Position numbers and translations under genes: made by a program. The notes beneath the pieces were generated by a model. That model had not been told where the DNA came from and ran no database searches. It saw only the letters and a list, made by a program, of their open reading frames with translations. From Phoronis australis (taxonomy: Eukaryota; Phoronida; Phoronidae), in the NCBI GenBank assembly GCA_002633005.1, contig NMRA01000182.1, forward strand, positions 546,586 through 610,585: DNA of 64,000 nt. Reading direction: 5' to 3'. Shown piece by piece: positions 27,698-40,600 of the stretch; the stretch's first letter is position 1; each line of letters begins with the position of its first letter.

Positions 27698-28619
27698 TGT
27701 AATGTTCTGCGTTGGACAGACAAAATCAAAGTCCGAGTTTGACGAGATGATTTTATTTACTAATTCCACTTGGAACCTCAATGAAAACTTTGAATCCTTG
27801 TGAGAACCGTGTGAGAACTGTAAATCTATGAAAATACACAAAATACTCTAAATACATGACAATAATATATAAAACCGAATCTAAATTAAATTGTTAACAA
27901 TAGTCACTCTAAGAAACTAGTCAAAATTACTCAAATCTAACTGAATCGGCATATGAACTTTAAATCACATTTTACTAAACCAACATTTATCTTAAAACGT
28001 AGTATATCTTAGAACATTTCATTGTTCATAAACTCTAATGAGACTTACAGAAATTGCTCCCTTTGATCTTATCCACGCATGAACATCCAATTCTTGTTTT
28101 GTGTATCAGTATGATCCTTGTCAGTGACTGAATACACTCCTTGAAACTCTACAGACTCGGTGATCTGCCTAAAATACTTGATTCTCCAAAGTTACTGAGC
28201 TTCCTTGTCTCCTAACTTTTTCTTTTGAGAATGACGCTTATGTTTGTTCCAGAAATATTTATACTCTAAGATATGACTAAGCATCATATGGACACTGGTC
28301 AAGGCATAAGTACATCAGTGTGGGTGTTTCTTAGAATCAACCCACCTAAAACTGACCACTCCAAAACATGTTTTGATGATCATATCCTGTTTGTCAGAAC
28401 TGCACTGAGAACTTAACAGAACTAAAGCTTTTCTGAAGAAATTGCGCAATATTCAAGTTTACCACAACAAGTTGTTAACAATAACAAGTCCTGTTCTAAA
28501 ATATTCGTGACTTTCAAAATAGTTAACTGATATTAATTAACATATTTGTTCATAAATTTAATCATCGATTTATAATAAATCATTACATAATTCTAACATT
28601 TTTCATCAAAAATGTTACA
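27698..28619 (-). mobile_element. Solo LTR of an LTR retrotransposon, 922 bp
   Basis: On the minus strand it begins TGTAACATTTTTG and ends CAGAACATTACA, the TG...CA form of LTRs. It is flanked by a perfect 5 bp target duplication CTGTA (27693-27697 and 28620-28624). A TATA-like TATAAATATTT (minus, about 28253-28263) and a poly(A) signal AATAAA (minus, 27752-27757) sit in the order expected for U3-R-U5. No internal region is present, so it is a solo LTR left by recombination. A 5 bp duplication fits Ty3/gypsy or BEL types. Confidence 0.85.
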
Positions 28620-28624
28620 CTGTA

Positions 28625-31611
28625 CACCAGACCTTTTCCCTTAATTGCAAGATCCTTGTGGTGTCCCTAAACTATTTCTTCAGTACACCGTACTAGCTGC
28701 ACTCTCCGTTGAACTCTGTGTGGCAATTTCTTAAACTGTACCATAAATTACAATTCAGTTACTAAATTGACTATTGCTCCTGGTCCAGGTGATGGCGGCA
28801 CGTGATTCAGTCATAGACAAACACAGACAGTTAGCCACAAATAACTTGGTGTGTCTAAGTGAAATGCTCAGCAATTTTGGATAAATTGTTTTGCACCAAT
28901 TAGTATATGGCATTGATTAACACAAAGATCTTGGAAATTTATAAATCGGCTGCAAGGAAATAACGAAACTCTAAGTTGATATGACGAAAATTACTGCTAG
29001 AGATGAACTCGACTTACTATTAGGCAGGTTGAACGTAGTTCGGATACATTACGTGAGATTTCTTTCATTAAACCTTAAGTTATTCTGCAGCGGTAAATTG
29101 AAAGACCCGTTACGGAAGAAACCATGTTTTTCAAGTTTAATGATGCGATCTTTCTGTCATCAATCTAATGTTTGCTCTTTTCAAGTAAAAAATAGTGTCC
29201 GCTAATAAAGCTAAGCATTGGGCGAAGTTTATCGGTAGCTTATTGTGCGAACTACTAAAGATTCATTGTGACATTCATGTACTTATAAAATTGCAGTTTA
29301 CCACCAAATATCCTTAGATGGTATACATACCGACTGGTATATAGCTGGTCGCAGATATCAAACATACACAAAAGGGTGGGCAAGGAAAAATGTTGCACTC
29401 TCCAGGTGCACGAGACCCTGTAGTTTGATATGTAAATTCCTTAGCAGGTTACTACAGTGTACTAGCAATTGTTGAGGAAGTAAGTTTGGGTCACAGTTTA
29501 GTCAATTTTAGCTGAAGATTCGAGTCGCTGTTTTCTGAGCCAATAGAAATACACGTGTCACTTTTCATGTATTAGAATTATGAATAAAACGGTCAAATTC
29601 GCAGGAGATAAAAAGTGGTATGTTGACTTAACAATTTTTTTGTAAAATTTGTTGGTATGGTTTTGAAACTAGGTTACAATGTTGATTTAGCAAATGCTGA
29701 TGGATGTTTGATGAATGGTTCACTAATTTGAACGAACAACAGGAGGCACTTGTGATTTTGCGCCTTAGTCCTGCTGCAAGTGACATCATTTGCTTGTCGG
29801 TCATCAGTCACTAATCTTTTGCTTTCATTTTATTTAAGTTGTTGAATATCCGCATTGAATGGGTACCAAACCACCTTTGGCCTATTAAAATATGAGATAT
29901 TAAAAATGACATTCCGATCTAGTTCTCTGAAACAAAATAACGCTTTGTAACCCTTAACAACCCTCAAATGTTTCAAGCAAAATTTGCAAATTCCTTGCAA
30001 AGTCTGCTAATGGGCAAGCGTGACCTATGCTTTAGGCGAGTTACACGACAGCTGTAGGGAACGACCACCACTCACCAACAATCCATATCCTATCTGTGTC
30101 AAAAAAGTATGAGTTTTTATTTGAAACCTGCTTTTAATTCACTTGAGTAGGATGCCAATGGTGCATTAAGAGTTGATAGGACATCAGGATTGGTTGAATT
30201 CCCCAAAACAGGACATGAGACTGGACATTCTACATGCCTTACATAAACTGGCCAAATGACAACAGCAGGACAGTGAAGCAGTTATGTAACTCGTTTAGAT
30301 CTTTAACAGAGAGATAAAACCAAATACTCTTAAGAAAACTCAAATATATCAAATTTGTGATAACTAATTGATCTTTAGACCCAAACACCTTGGGCGTTAA
30401 CCTGGTTGAGCTCAGTAATCATTTAGACATAATTCATAGAGACTCTGGCTTTCCATTTGAGAAAGAAGAATTCTGTTTTAGCAAACACAGCATACAGTTT
30501 TTCGATTTTATAAATTATCAAAACTCCATTTTTCTAAATATCTTACAAATGGCCTGCGAACTGCCATACTTTTTCACTTGTATGACGTATGCTGCAGCTC
30601 TATTTTACCGATAACTTACTGCACGCTATTTTTATTGTTTCTCAAAACCCTCAAAAGAACAGCGCCACCTTCATAAAGACTGAACAACTACTTGAACATG
30701 TCTGCTGCAAAAGGATCACCATTATTTGGCCAGAATATGTCTAATTTCATAGACTGCATTCTTAATTAAAATCCAAAATATTTTAATAGTCATGACATCC
30801 ACTTCTGCAATATGGGAGTTCCATTTGAAATAACTAATTTCATGACAGAAGTCAGATCTCATTTCTGTTATCGCAAAAAACCAGTGCATCTAAGTTCCTA
30901 CCTGTAAAGTCTTCCTTACTCCATATCTCAATGCAGTAGCAGCAATTGTCCTTTTATGCTGGATTTGACATCGGACATAGCAGGTGCGTTGCTTCCTCCT
31001 AACAGGAAGTTGGAATACTCACTTCTCGGGTTATTGTCTCTGAATCACACATTCTGTGGCGGGTTAATGTTCTGGTCGTCGGCTCTTTTAAGAACTGGAT
31101 GCCAGTTCCTGTGTAACAGATTCTTATGAATTATGAAGATGATTCATTTTGAGGTTTTGAAAATGTCCTCTCAGTTCTTCGGTTTTATGAATTGTATGAG
31201 CTGTTACCATGGAAACATAACAGTCCTTTAGTAGAAAATAGAAAAATTGAAATATGATATGGTATTAGAGTCTCTTGCTTGCCATGTTTTCATTGTAATC
31301 TTATTTTTAGTTCCCCTCTGATGTTATTCTTGTAACTTGGACACCCTGCATGGAATTGAGCTTCGGGATTTCCTGGCTTGTCAAAGCCATCATGTTCATT
31401 TTAATTTTGTAATTTTTTGTTATTTTCTTGTCTTGTACAATGTTTTGTTATTTTTTGAATTGTGATGGTTAAACACATGGTAAATCAACAACAAAATCCG
31501 AACAAACGAAGTCCAATATTATTTTACCTTCCTTTACTTATTTTCGAAAGCTGTCGTTGTGTGTGAATTTTTGCCTGCCAATTGTAGTTCTGATTATTTT
31601 GTTCATTCCAG
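28625..31611. other. Non-coding; 5' region or first intron of SUPT3H
   Basis: No exon encoding the expected Spt3 N-terminal helix was found. No other gene was recognised. Confidence 0.45.
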
Positions 31612-31696
31612 GCATGGATGTGGGGACTGCAGAAAGCCACTGTTGGAGTCGGCATCCTTGATAGAGTCTCTGGTCTTCTCTCAGTTGACAGCAGTG
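31612..31696 (+). CDS. SUPT3H: SUPT3H exon a: first histone fold, helices 1-2
   Basis: The exon follows the acceptor ttcattccag and ends at gcagtg|gttagt. It starts with one base of a split codon, then reads HGCGDCRKPLLESASLIES and on to QLTAV. This matches the Spt3 stretch G-D-x-R-x-P-x-x-E-x-A-x-L-[IV]-E-x-[IVL]-V. It ends in phase 0, so leucine is the first residue of the next exon, as in the family. The upstream exon should end with two bases of a codon, most likely Met (at|g). Confidence 0.9.
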
Positions 31697-34600
31697 GTTA
31701 GTACCCGTCCATTTACTGCTCATTTTGTGGTAGAAAATTATCCAGGGAAAACCGTGGAAATTCTGTCATTCCCATTGGCGTGGTTTGTCTTATTCATATG
31801 ATCACCAACTGTAGGAGAGCGTCAGTTGTTTTGAATAATTTTAAAACAGCCATTGTTTTTCAAAATGATATACTAAAAAGGTGCGAATCTATGTCAACTT
31901 GAGTTTGGCAAATAGGATGTGCTTACACCTCGTTTTTGTATGGATTTGACGTATGCAGCGCTGTTTAGAGGCCATTTTTGGCGTATGAGTCTAGGTTTGC
32001 GCTAGCTGCTCGCCAGCTCACCATTGACGAATTCTGAGCGGCACTAAGGTGATAGGTAGAGCTAAGTCCATTCGCCAACTTGGCGAATGCTTTTGCAACT
32101 TGACAATAAAAATTAATTTCAGGAAACCTACTCTCGTCATTTCGAACCAAGTCGCGCAGCAAACGATCTTTCCTCCTCTTTTACGGCAACGAAAAGTTCA
32201 GTGTAAGGGAGGTGGTGGTAATGCCGATTTCTCTCTTCTTAGCGAGATCCCGTGTAGGTGCTGCCGCTTGTCATATGCAAGTGACAATGCCAAAACGTGA
32301 TGAATAATTTTTGCACTTGCGACATGATATGAGCCAGTCCGACGGTATTAAATTACCCAGGGTATAAAACTGAATTGAGTTGAGCTGTCTCAATCATTCA
32401 TTATGAACTTGAGGTTTAAAATCATTTGCATTTAATCTCCCCTAATTCATAACTAACATTACCAATGTTCAGTGCATAATTTGTCATGTCAAATATTGTT
32501 TGAGACTTGACACTGACGGGGTTTTTTCAAGGAGTAAAAGGCGCAGACGACGCCGGAAGAACGAGTTTTTGAAATCAAAATACATCATGTCATACCTTGT
32601 CAGCTTGCCAAATGTTGCAAGTGTAAAAAGTTATTGAGAGACTGGGACGCGTTTGCATTTCGGCGACGACCGAAAGAAAGCAAGCGTCTGACGTTAAGAA
32701 AACACCAAACTTGCAATTGGTGAGTTGGGTAAAATCTCAGCTCACCATTTCGAATTTGCAGATGTGTGATAGGTGTCGCTTGCGATGCAGCCCATTGTGA
32801 TGCTAAGACTGCCGCCTGGCGACGGACCAAGTCTTGTAGGTCACCATTTTAAAAAACGACAAAGAAACTCGACTGTTACAGTGAGAAACTGGGGATTTTT
32901 AATGTAATGTTAAGTTACTTATTCATTAATTTTTTGTGTTATATTAGAAAGTAAGCATGCATATCAGAATTGCCTCAGTTGTCAACTTGCCACCATTTTC
33001 GCTCCGCCGCTATTCTCTCCTTGTTCCAACTGCTTTGTTTCCCGGCGGTCACCACTATCTCCCGGCCACCTCAATAGCCTCTACTTTTTCCCTGTGGTCA
33101 TCATTGTCTCCTCATCCTTCCATCATCACTATTTCCTCCGGCCACTATTATTCCCTTGGCGGGCTTTAATTTGTTTCCAGGCACCCTGTTAGCCGTAGGA
33201 TTTGGTACAATCCTGCGCATTAAATGGGGCACTGCAGATTCTTTTATCGCTATGAAAATCAGATGAAACTACAGACGCACAAATCTTACTTTGGCAAAGT
33301 TCACGACCTCTGGAGAATTGTTTGCTCACCTGTGTTAAGCACTGGTGCTGTTCACTGAAGCGTGTTATTCTTAGAAGGTTTCAGAATTAACAAGATCGAC
33401 AGATGGTGACAAAAGTTGAATAACGCTGAGCATTTTTGTAGGCTGTTTTTTTTGTTTTGCAAGTATGGGAATGGCATTGTCTTAAACTGAGGTCGCGTTT
33501 GGTGAGTTGAGCAAAGAAAAACTGGAAGTCGCATTTGGCGAGTAAGCCTTGAGGTCAGGTCGCCAGTGGCAATTTCAGCTCGTAAAATGCAAGCTTGTAC
33601 TCGCCAAATCGGACCCTGTTGTGAAATATCCTGTTGGCGATTGTGGTTTTCTTTGTATTAACCTTGATATCTACAAACTTCCTTGATGGAATGTCCAAGA
33701 AATTTAAAAAATAAGTTTCTGTCACAGAGACGGCAGCACCTGACCTGTTTCAGACAGATTTGACCTAAGCTGCACTACCTAGTGGTCTTTCTACTGTTTT
33801 GTGTTCTTTTGTCATCTTTCTTTCTTCATCCTCTCAAACTATTATCGTGGTGAAAGGTAGTAGTTGTGTTCCTACTGAGAAGAGCATAGCTGACATGCTG
33901 CGCCCCCTACAGGCTATTTTAAGTTTACTACTATTGCTGCCTTCAGTGGTGATGTTTAAAGTAGTGATAGTCCCTTGTATGTATGCTGTACACAATACAC
34001 ACAGTGGGTGCATCTGAACGCTGTGCATTGCCTTTTTTTCTAGCTTGAGAAACTGTGTGACTTGTCTCAACTTCGTGGTTCCCGTCACATTGGAATTGAG
34101 GACATCCTGTTTCTGATGCACAAAGACAAGGTAAGAACGACGTCTCAAGAAGGAATTTGACTTACCGTAACTTGTGTTAATTTGGAGGTATACACAGGTG
34201 TTTGAATTGGTTGAATGGCTCTTTATTTGAACGACTATCTCTTCTATTTTCTTTACATCTCAAAATATATCTGTTATCTGATCATGGCTTACCAGCAGTC
34301 TGCATGTTAGTGGAGCAGGCATAAGACGCATTTGGGAGTTTTAAATGAGGTGATTGCGATTGCTATTTGGAAGTGAATAATTCTGTAATTAAAACTACGT
34401 GTTTTTGTCCTAACATATTACGATGATTTATCGGGTGTTCTTGACATCATAAGTGGAAGCATTAGTTCCACAGTGACTCATTTATGAACACCTGCTTTGA
34501 TAGCATCAGAACAACGTGCCGTGTGCGACGTGTCAACGGTTCTCGGTAATGTAGTAGGTGTGTGTAAGTGAATGTTGTTCAGATGATACTGATGACTGAT

Positions 34601-37600
34601 CAGGTTGTCATAGAGTGGGTGTAGGTGTGCTTTGTACCCGGGGTTGACTCCTCCAGAAGAGGGTTGAGAGGTGTGTCCAACTGAGGTGAGTATTTAATTG
34701 CCATATTGGGTATTATTACCTCAGGTGGATATTAATAGCCTTTGCAATTGTCTCAATGTGGGTTTAGTTATGTTTTCATTTTGGGCACATAGTATGCATG
34801 GAATTTGTGGTTTGCGGTGGTTAAAAGTGGGCTGGGAAATCACCTATTTTCCCTTTGTATTAGCCAGATCCAGGACATTACTCACTAAAGTTGGACATGC
34901 AAAAGTCAAATTTTCACTTGACTCTGACAGAGATCCGCACTTCGTGCACTTGGCCCTTCAAAATTAATATAAGTCAGTTTTCAGCTTTCTCAGATAAAAC
35001 CTCTGTGTGGCTGGATCCGATTCATGCGAGTTTTACTGTTGGTATTGGCCTAGGGTTTTTTCATCATGTGGTATCCTTTTGTGTTTCTGTGTTCTGTCAA
35101 CGGACGGTGGATGACTCTGGGGTAGGTGGGTCTACAGCTGGCCTCAGAGCTCACAATTACCACCTGCTGTTTTGGTGTCACCTTTTTGCCATTTTGTTAA
35201 CACACTGGTAACTGAAGTGTAGTGAAGGCATTGCGTTAGTCTGGATGTTGACTTCTCGTAGTTGTAACCCGTCATCATAGATAAACTGCATGCTGTGTCA
35301 TTATAGTGGGCCTGTGTGTAGCTGTGCATGACTATATCCTTCAGGTGAAGCTGCGTCGACTGATAAGGTATGTGGAGCTGACGGACATGAGAGGAACAAG
35401 GGCGTATGGCAGTGAGGAGGATGACTCATCTCTAGGTAGGCTACTTGTGTAACAGTGTCTTTGGGTTTAATGGATATTACCTGTGGTCTTACATCCTCGT
35501 TAAGAGGCTTGATACAGCCACCGGAGATGTTTATTACCGGTGGTGACAGAACTGTGATTGGTGTCACTTATAGTGTAGATGAGAGAGCTGTTCTTTCAGA
35601 CATGTGTGTTGAAGCATTAAGGTGTTGCGCACTGATTCAGGGCTTGGCATTACAGGATTTCCTCTTTTTTGGTTTCAATTCCTCTTATTTGATTTCCAGT
35701 TTCCTCTTTTTTGTCTTTTTTATCATTATTTTGACTTTGTTCATGCAAAAACCTTCATTTCAGTTAAATTTTATAGCACAAAAGATATTTCTATCACACA
35801 AGCCTATTTATTTGTGGAACAATTATATATCACGGAAAATATTCTTCTTTTTTGTCATTGGTCATTCCAAGCCCTGCTGATTACAGGAATCATTTTGAGT
35901 TACCTTTGAGTGTATTTTTAGTTAAAAGGAATTATTAATTGGAAAATTGTCACTTAATGTATCAGTTAGAAGAAAGCTGCAAAATAATGAGTGTCCAGCA
36001 AATGTTGAAATACGATATAGTGAAATACGATATAGTGAAATACGACATAGAACTTTGTTGGAATAAGAGTTGAATGGTGAGATGATTTCATTCAGGTTTC
36101 ATGAGAGCTAGTAATTTGAGAACTACCGTAATCGTTCGGGTTAACGCCCATGCTCAGTTAACCGCCCACCCCCTACTTTAGGTGAATTTCGATTTAACCG
36201 CCCACTGCTCGGTTAACCGCCCCCCTGCTATTTTTGAAGATTTCCAATTAACCGCCCACTGCTCGGTTAACCGCCCATCCCCTACTTTTGACGATTGGTG
36301 ATTACCGCCCTGTGCTAATAGGAAACGCGAATCCCCGACCTTTTAGATTAAGATCGATGATAACATTGAGTGCAACGACGGCCTCAGAGACCGCGGTTTA
36401 GCAATGTGAATTATGATACCAGTAACAAATTATTGTAACGGGTCATCGATTAACTTCAAAATGTAATACTTGAACACTTTGTCACTTTCTTTTCTTCTCA
36501 TGTTCGCAAACTTTAGGAACCGCGCTGGCGTCTACACCTCCACTTTCAGCCACAATCTCTGCCGCACTGAGTTATCGACTACAGTGCACTATATAAAAGA
36601 TGCATTCGAAATAACCAGGTCAGAGAAATGTGACATTGCTTTTGCCAACCCTCTGAATGCGCTTTAGGTTGTAAGCTCTCGGGATTTTGAAGAATTCCCA
36701 TAAACCGCGAAAAGTTGATAAATTCTTTATATTTTGGTGAGTGTAATTGCCGGGTTATCGAGATCCCCGTCTTTCGAGTACTCTCGTCACGGTAATTTCG
36801 TCGCATATAGTAAACCGGGGTTACTTACCCGAACAATTAAGGCTTCGTCTAAGAATTATTTTTACCGAGAATAGATGGTTTCATTTGCTAACAAAAGCTG
36901 CGTCTCGCAGTCGAAACGAAAACCGCAACGACGGTTGTTCAAGGTCGACACTGGAATCGGCCGACTTCTTGTTTGCTAAGTCGACCAGTAAAAACGCGAG
37001 TGTAGACAGAAACTCGTGTTTGTGTTTTGCAATGTAACTTGGTGGCAATTTTTTGAATGTAGAGTTTGTTAACAAAAAGTTTGTTATTGTATTTAGCCAT
37101 TGAAAGGCCAGAGTACCGTACATGTCAACTCCACATACCGGCAACATAAACAGGCGAATCGACAGTGCATGGCAGCTGAATAGTTGAACCCGATTTCGTG
37201 ATTGATTATACATTTTTATGCTTTTTGACCATTCAGACCAGGAGTACATTCTGTTATCTCGAAATGATTTTGAACTGAAATTCGGAACTGCTGGTAGTCC
37301 TTGTCTACGTGACCGTCAGTTAAGTTGTTTATTATGGGAGTGCACTGATCACAGGAAAAATGGGTCAGCACGTGACCACAACTGGGTTAAAACGACAGCA
37401 CAGCTACCGTCTGCTACGCAGGTGAACATGTTCAACGTCTGCGAAGTATAGTGAAATAATGAGCATAATTCGCAATAATCGGTCTCACCTGAGGCGCCAT
37501 ATTATGTAGCAAACTTTCTATGCAAGCGTTCGGAGTTTGACCACACTCTACATTTTCGAAACTATTTGTTAATTAGAGTGCGCAGAGTACGCACTTGGTG

Positions 37601-40600
37601 GCGATAAAGTTCTTTTCAAAGTGTTAGGCGATCCCAGTATGTGGCTTAGTACGTGTGGTGACTCAGATCATAAGGTAAGATTAACCGCCCAGGGCGGTTG
37701 CCTGTCGTAATAAGCGCCCATGTTCAGTTAACCGGCCCCCCCCCGATTTCTTGAAATTTCACGTTTAAGCGCCCCTGTCTGGTTAACCGCCCACCCCCGA
37801 TTTTTTGGGTTCGCCAATTTAACCGCCCAGGGCGTTAACCCGAACGATTACGGTATTTAAAGAAGTTTACTGTTTAAAGGCTGGTTTAAAGTTTCTGGAT
37901 ACTAGTTTGAAAATAAAACGGCTATAGCTCAAATTAAACCAAACAATCTTTGAGCCAGGTACAAAGAAATCTCCCAAACCATGTGTCTTTGCATTCTCCA
38001 ACAAAAATTGCAAAAAAATTAACCGGAATCGTGGAAAATAAGATCTGTGATTTTTGCATCTGTAGGGATTTTTTGTACCAGTGTCAAAACCCATTTTTCG
38101 TTTCAATTTGCACATACAAAAATTTAATTTGATTTGAATTTTAGTTGCTTTATTCGCCAAGCTTGAGTCTAGTAACTTTATGTGTCTCCAATGCCTTCAA
38201 AAATTACTTTCAAATGCAGATTAAGAAACAAGCTCTGATGGTTACTAAGTTCTTTAATTTGAAATTCACTCATTGCTCTGTTGGTAATGTTCTTATGTCA
38301 AACAATCAATGTGACATTACAAAAGCCTCCTGTTTGGAACAGCGGTCTCTATCTAATTCATGGTTACGTAGTCCAGATATCAGCCAAAAAGTCTAGTCCG
38401 TTGTTAAGTGTGCCTGTGCTCTTTTGCCTGGCATCAGGACTCGGCGCTGGCCAATTAAGGTGCAAGGAGTTACTAAATTTCGTTCATCAATGTGAGAGAA
38501 TCAAAACCTAAACCACCTATTTTGGCTACTATTTACACGGAATCCAAATTTAGAAGCCAGACATTTTGAAAAATCACCAGGTAATTGATCAACTTCACAT
38601 AATACGATCTTAGATCAGATACTCTGATAAACAGGTCTGTTGACGGCAGCAGGAATTGTACAATTCTACCAACGAAGTACAAGGTGTTTTGAAACGGGCC
38701 GAGTTTCTTTCCCAGAAACACAGCTCCACCTTTTGCATTAGTGGACACTACATAGGTGTCGCTGCATTGTGCACGGACATCATCTATAGACCCAATTCAC
38801 GCGGCGGACATTAAAATCCAAATCGAGGCTCACTGCGATAAACAAAGCAGAAGTTGACATTGCGTGAGTTAAATGGCCTGTCTTTTGAGTCCAACCTGGA
38901 TGTTAAATCTTAAAAATGTGTCGATAATTAACCACAGAGACGTAGAAAAATACAGTAGAGAACAAGTCAATGCACCAAAGAGTTGTCTGACGAAAGGGCA
39001 TAAGTTTTTTTCAGAAAACTACGTTCAAAACATGAAAAGTAAATATGACCAAACTGTAACGATTGAAGTGTTACGGATTAGGTATTAGGCTGAATGTAGG
39101 GTTACTTTTCTTCTTGCGAATTGTTGATAAAAATGCTTTCTACACGAACCAGGTTATCTGCTTGTATTGTTGACGAGTTGAAGATATATTTGACAGTGGT
39201 GGCTCATCGCATTTTGCTGTCATGTGCAATTAATCACATCTGGTTTAATTTGTTGATCGCTACAAGCATAGCCTAGGTCCTGGTGAGGTAGGCAATACCG
39301 GGATTAACAGTTGATTTTTCATTGATCTGAAAGAATAACTGATGTCATTAAATATATTTTTATTAAAATAAAAAACCAGGCTCGTAAGTGAAAATAAAAT
39401 TATTTGACCATTTAGGTTTTAAATTTTGAAAAGAAATTAACGAGCACAGCCCCGCTTTGGCATTATATCCAGGTTCTCATCCATTCCCTTGCACACATTC
39501 ACAAGTGATTATTTGACCATCAATTCTGCTTTCTTGGTTTTAATAATTCTTACGTCTATTTTATGTATAGGTTTCAAATATCAATCTGGACCAAGTTGAA
39601 TTTTAAAATTAAAACACCTAATTCATTCGTCCAAAGCATAACCTCATTTTAAGCGCTCAATTTCAGTTAACTGGACAGATCAAGCATAGTTATCACGTTT
39701 CTTCAGGGGCCTCGTTCATCCAACAGAAAAGGTGCCTGTGCCTTCTGAGAGAGGGGAATTTTTTCGCCGAGCAAAGTGAGGGGAAAAATCTACCTCTCGA
39801 TCATCATCAATAGCACCCCCGGCGCCCTGTTGCAAGCTCTCATAGGCTCTCTCTCTCAAGTAGCATTTTGTGCTCTTTCAAATTGTCACTTGTGTGGTTA
39901 CAGGTGATTTGAACTTTGAAGAGAGCTTTTCCATCCCTATGGGAATTTTTAGGCCTCGTGGGGCCGGGGCATTTCGGGGAATTTTTCAATATTTTTGAGA
40001 GGGGAATAAGGCTGACATTCGGCTCCAAAATCAAGGGATTGAGGGCCCTGTTCTTTTTGGAAAGAAAAATGCATCATCTTTCAACCTGTAGTCATGAAAA
40101 CAAAGCCTGGCTGGCCGAAGATTCTCTGCCGGGTCGTTGCTATGATGCTTGGCAACCGAAATGCGACAAAATATGATCTAACTTTTCGAAAACATTTAAA
40201 TTTTACAAGGACATGTTTTCCTTCGTCACGGTGTATGGCAACGATCCAACGCTGTCAAATCTCAACGTCCTTAGGGATTGTAAAACAGACAATTGAGTGT
40301 CCGTATTTTTCTAGCCCGTCCGACCAATGCGGAATACAATCCTCAGTATGCCGATAAGCCAACAGAGCTATCGTAGCGAGCCTCGTTTTGGAACCTGCCT
40401 CCCGTCGGCGTGAATTGGGTCTATGAAACACTGTCAAAAGGCATCCTGTCACATGTGCTTCTGAATTTACACACTTGTTTTCAAATACGGTATCCATGCA
40501 ATGTATTTGCATGTGTCATGTTTCATGAAGTGTCACGAGACCTGTAGATTGCCATCAATAATTTAATTTCAGACAATACTATTTGAGTGACCGAAGTCAT

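Larger units (their letters stand above)
36126..37853. mobile_element. TA-flanked TIR DNA element with GGTTAACCGCCC arrays, 1728 bp
   Basis: Perfect 24 bp terminal inverted repeats CCGTAATCGTTCGGGTTAACGCCC, flanked by TA on both sides (36124-36125 and 37854-37855). About 200 bp at each end holds irregular repeats of GGTTAACCGCCC(A/C)CCCC in inverted orientation at the two ends. The 1.3 kb interior has no recognisable transposase, only unrelated open frames, so the element is probably non-autonomous. TA duplication is typical of Tc1/mariner-type and some other superfamilies. A truncated relative with a visible empty site lies at 62523. Confidence 0.85.

Noticed and set aside
32070-32088. Perfect palindrome ATTCGCCAACTTGGCGAAT
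   Set aside because: Too short to interpret; probably part of a local repeat with other TCGCCAA motifs (32700-33610).
35455-35909. 141- and 95-residue overlapping frames after SUPT3H exon c
   Set aside because: They start inside the intron right after a good donor; Phe-rich chance frames.
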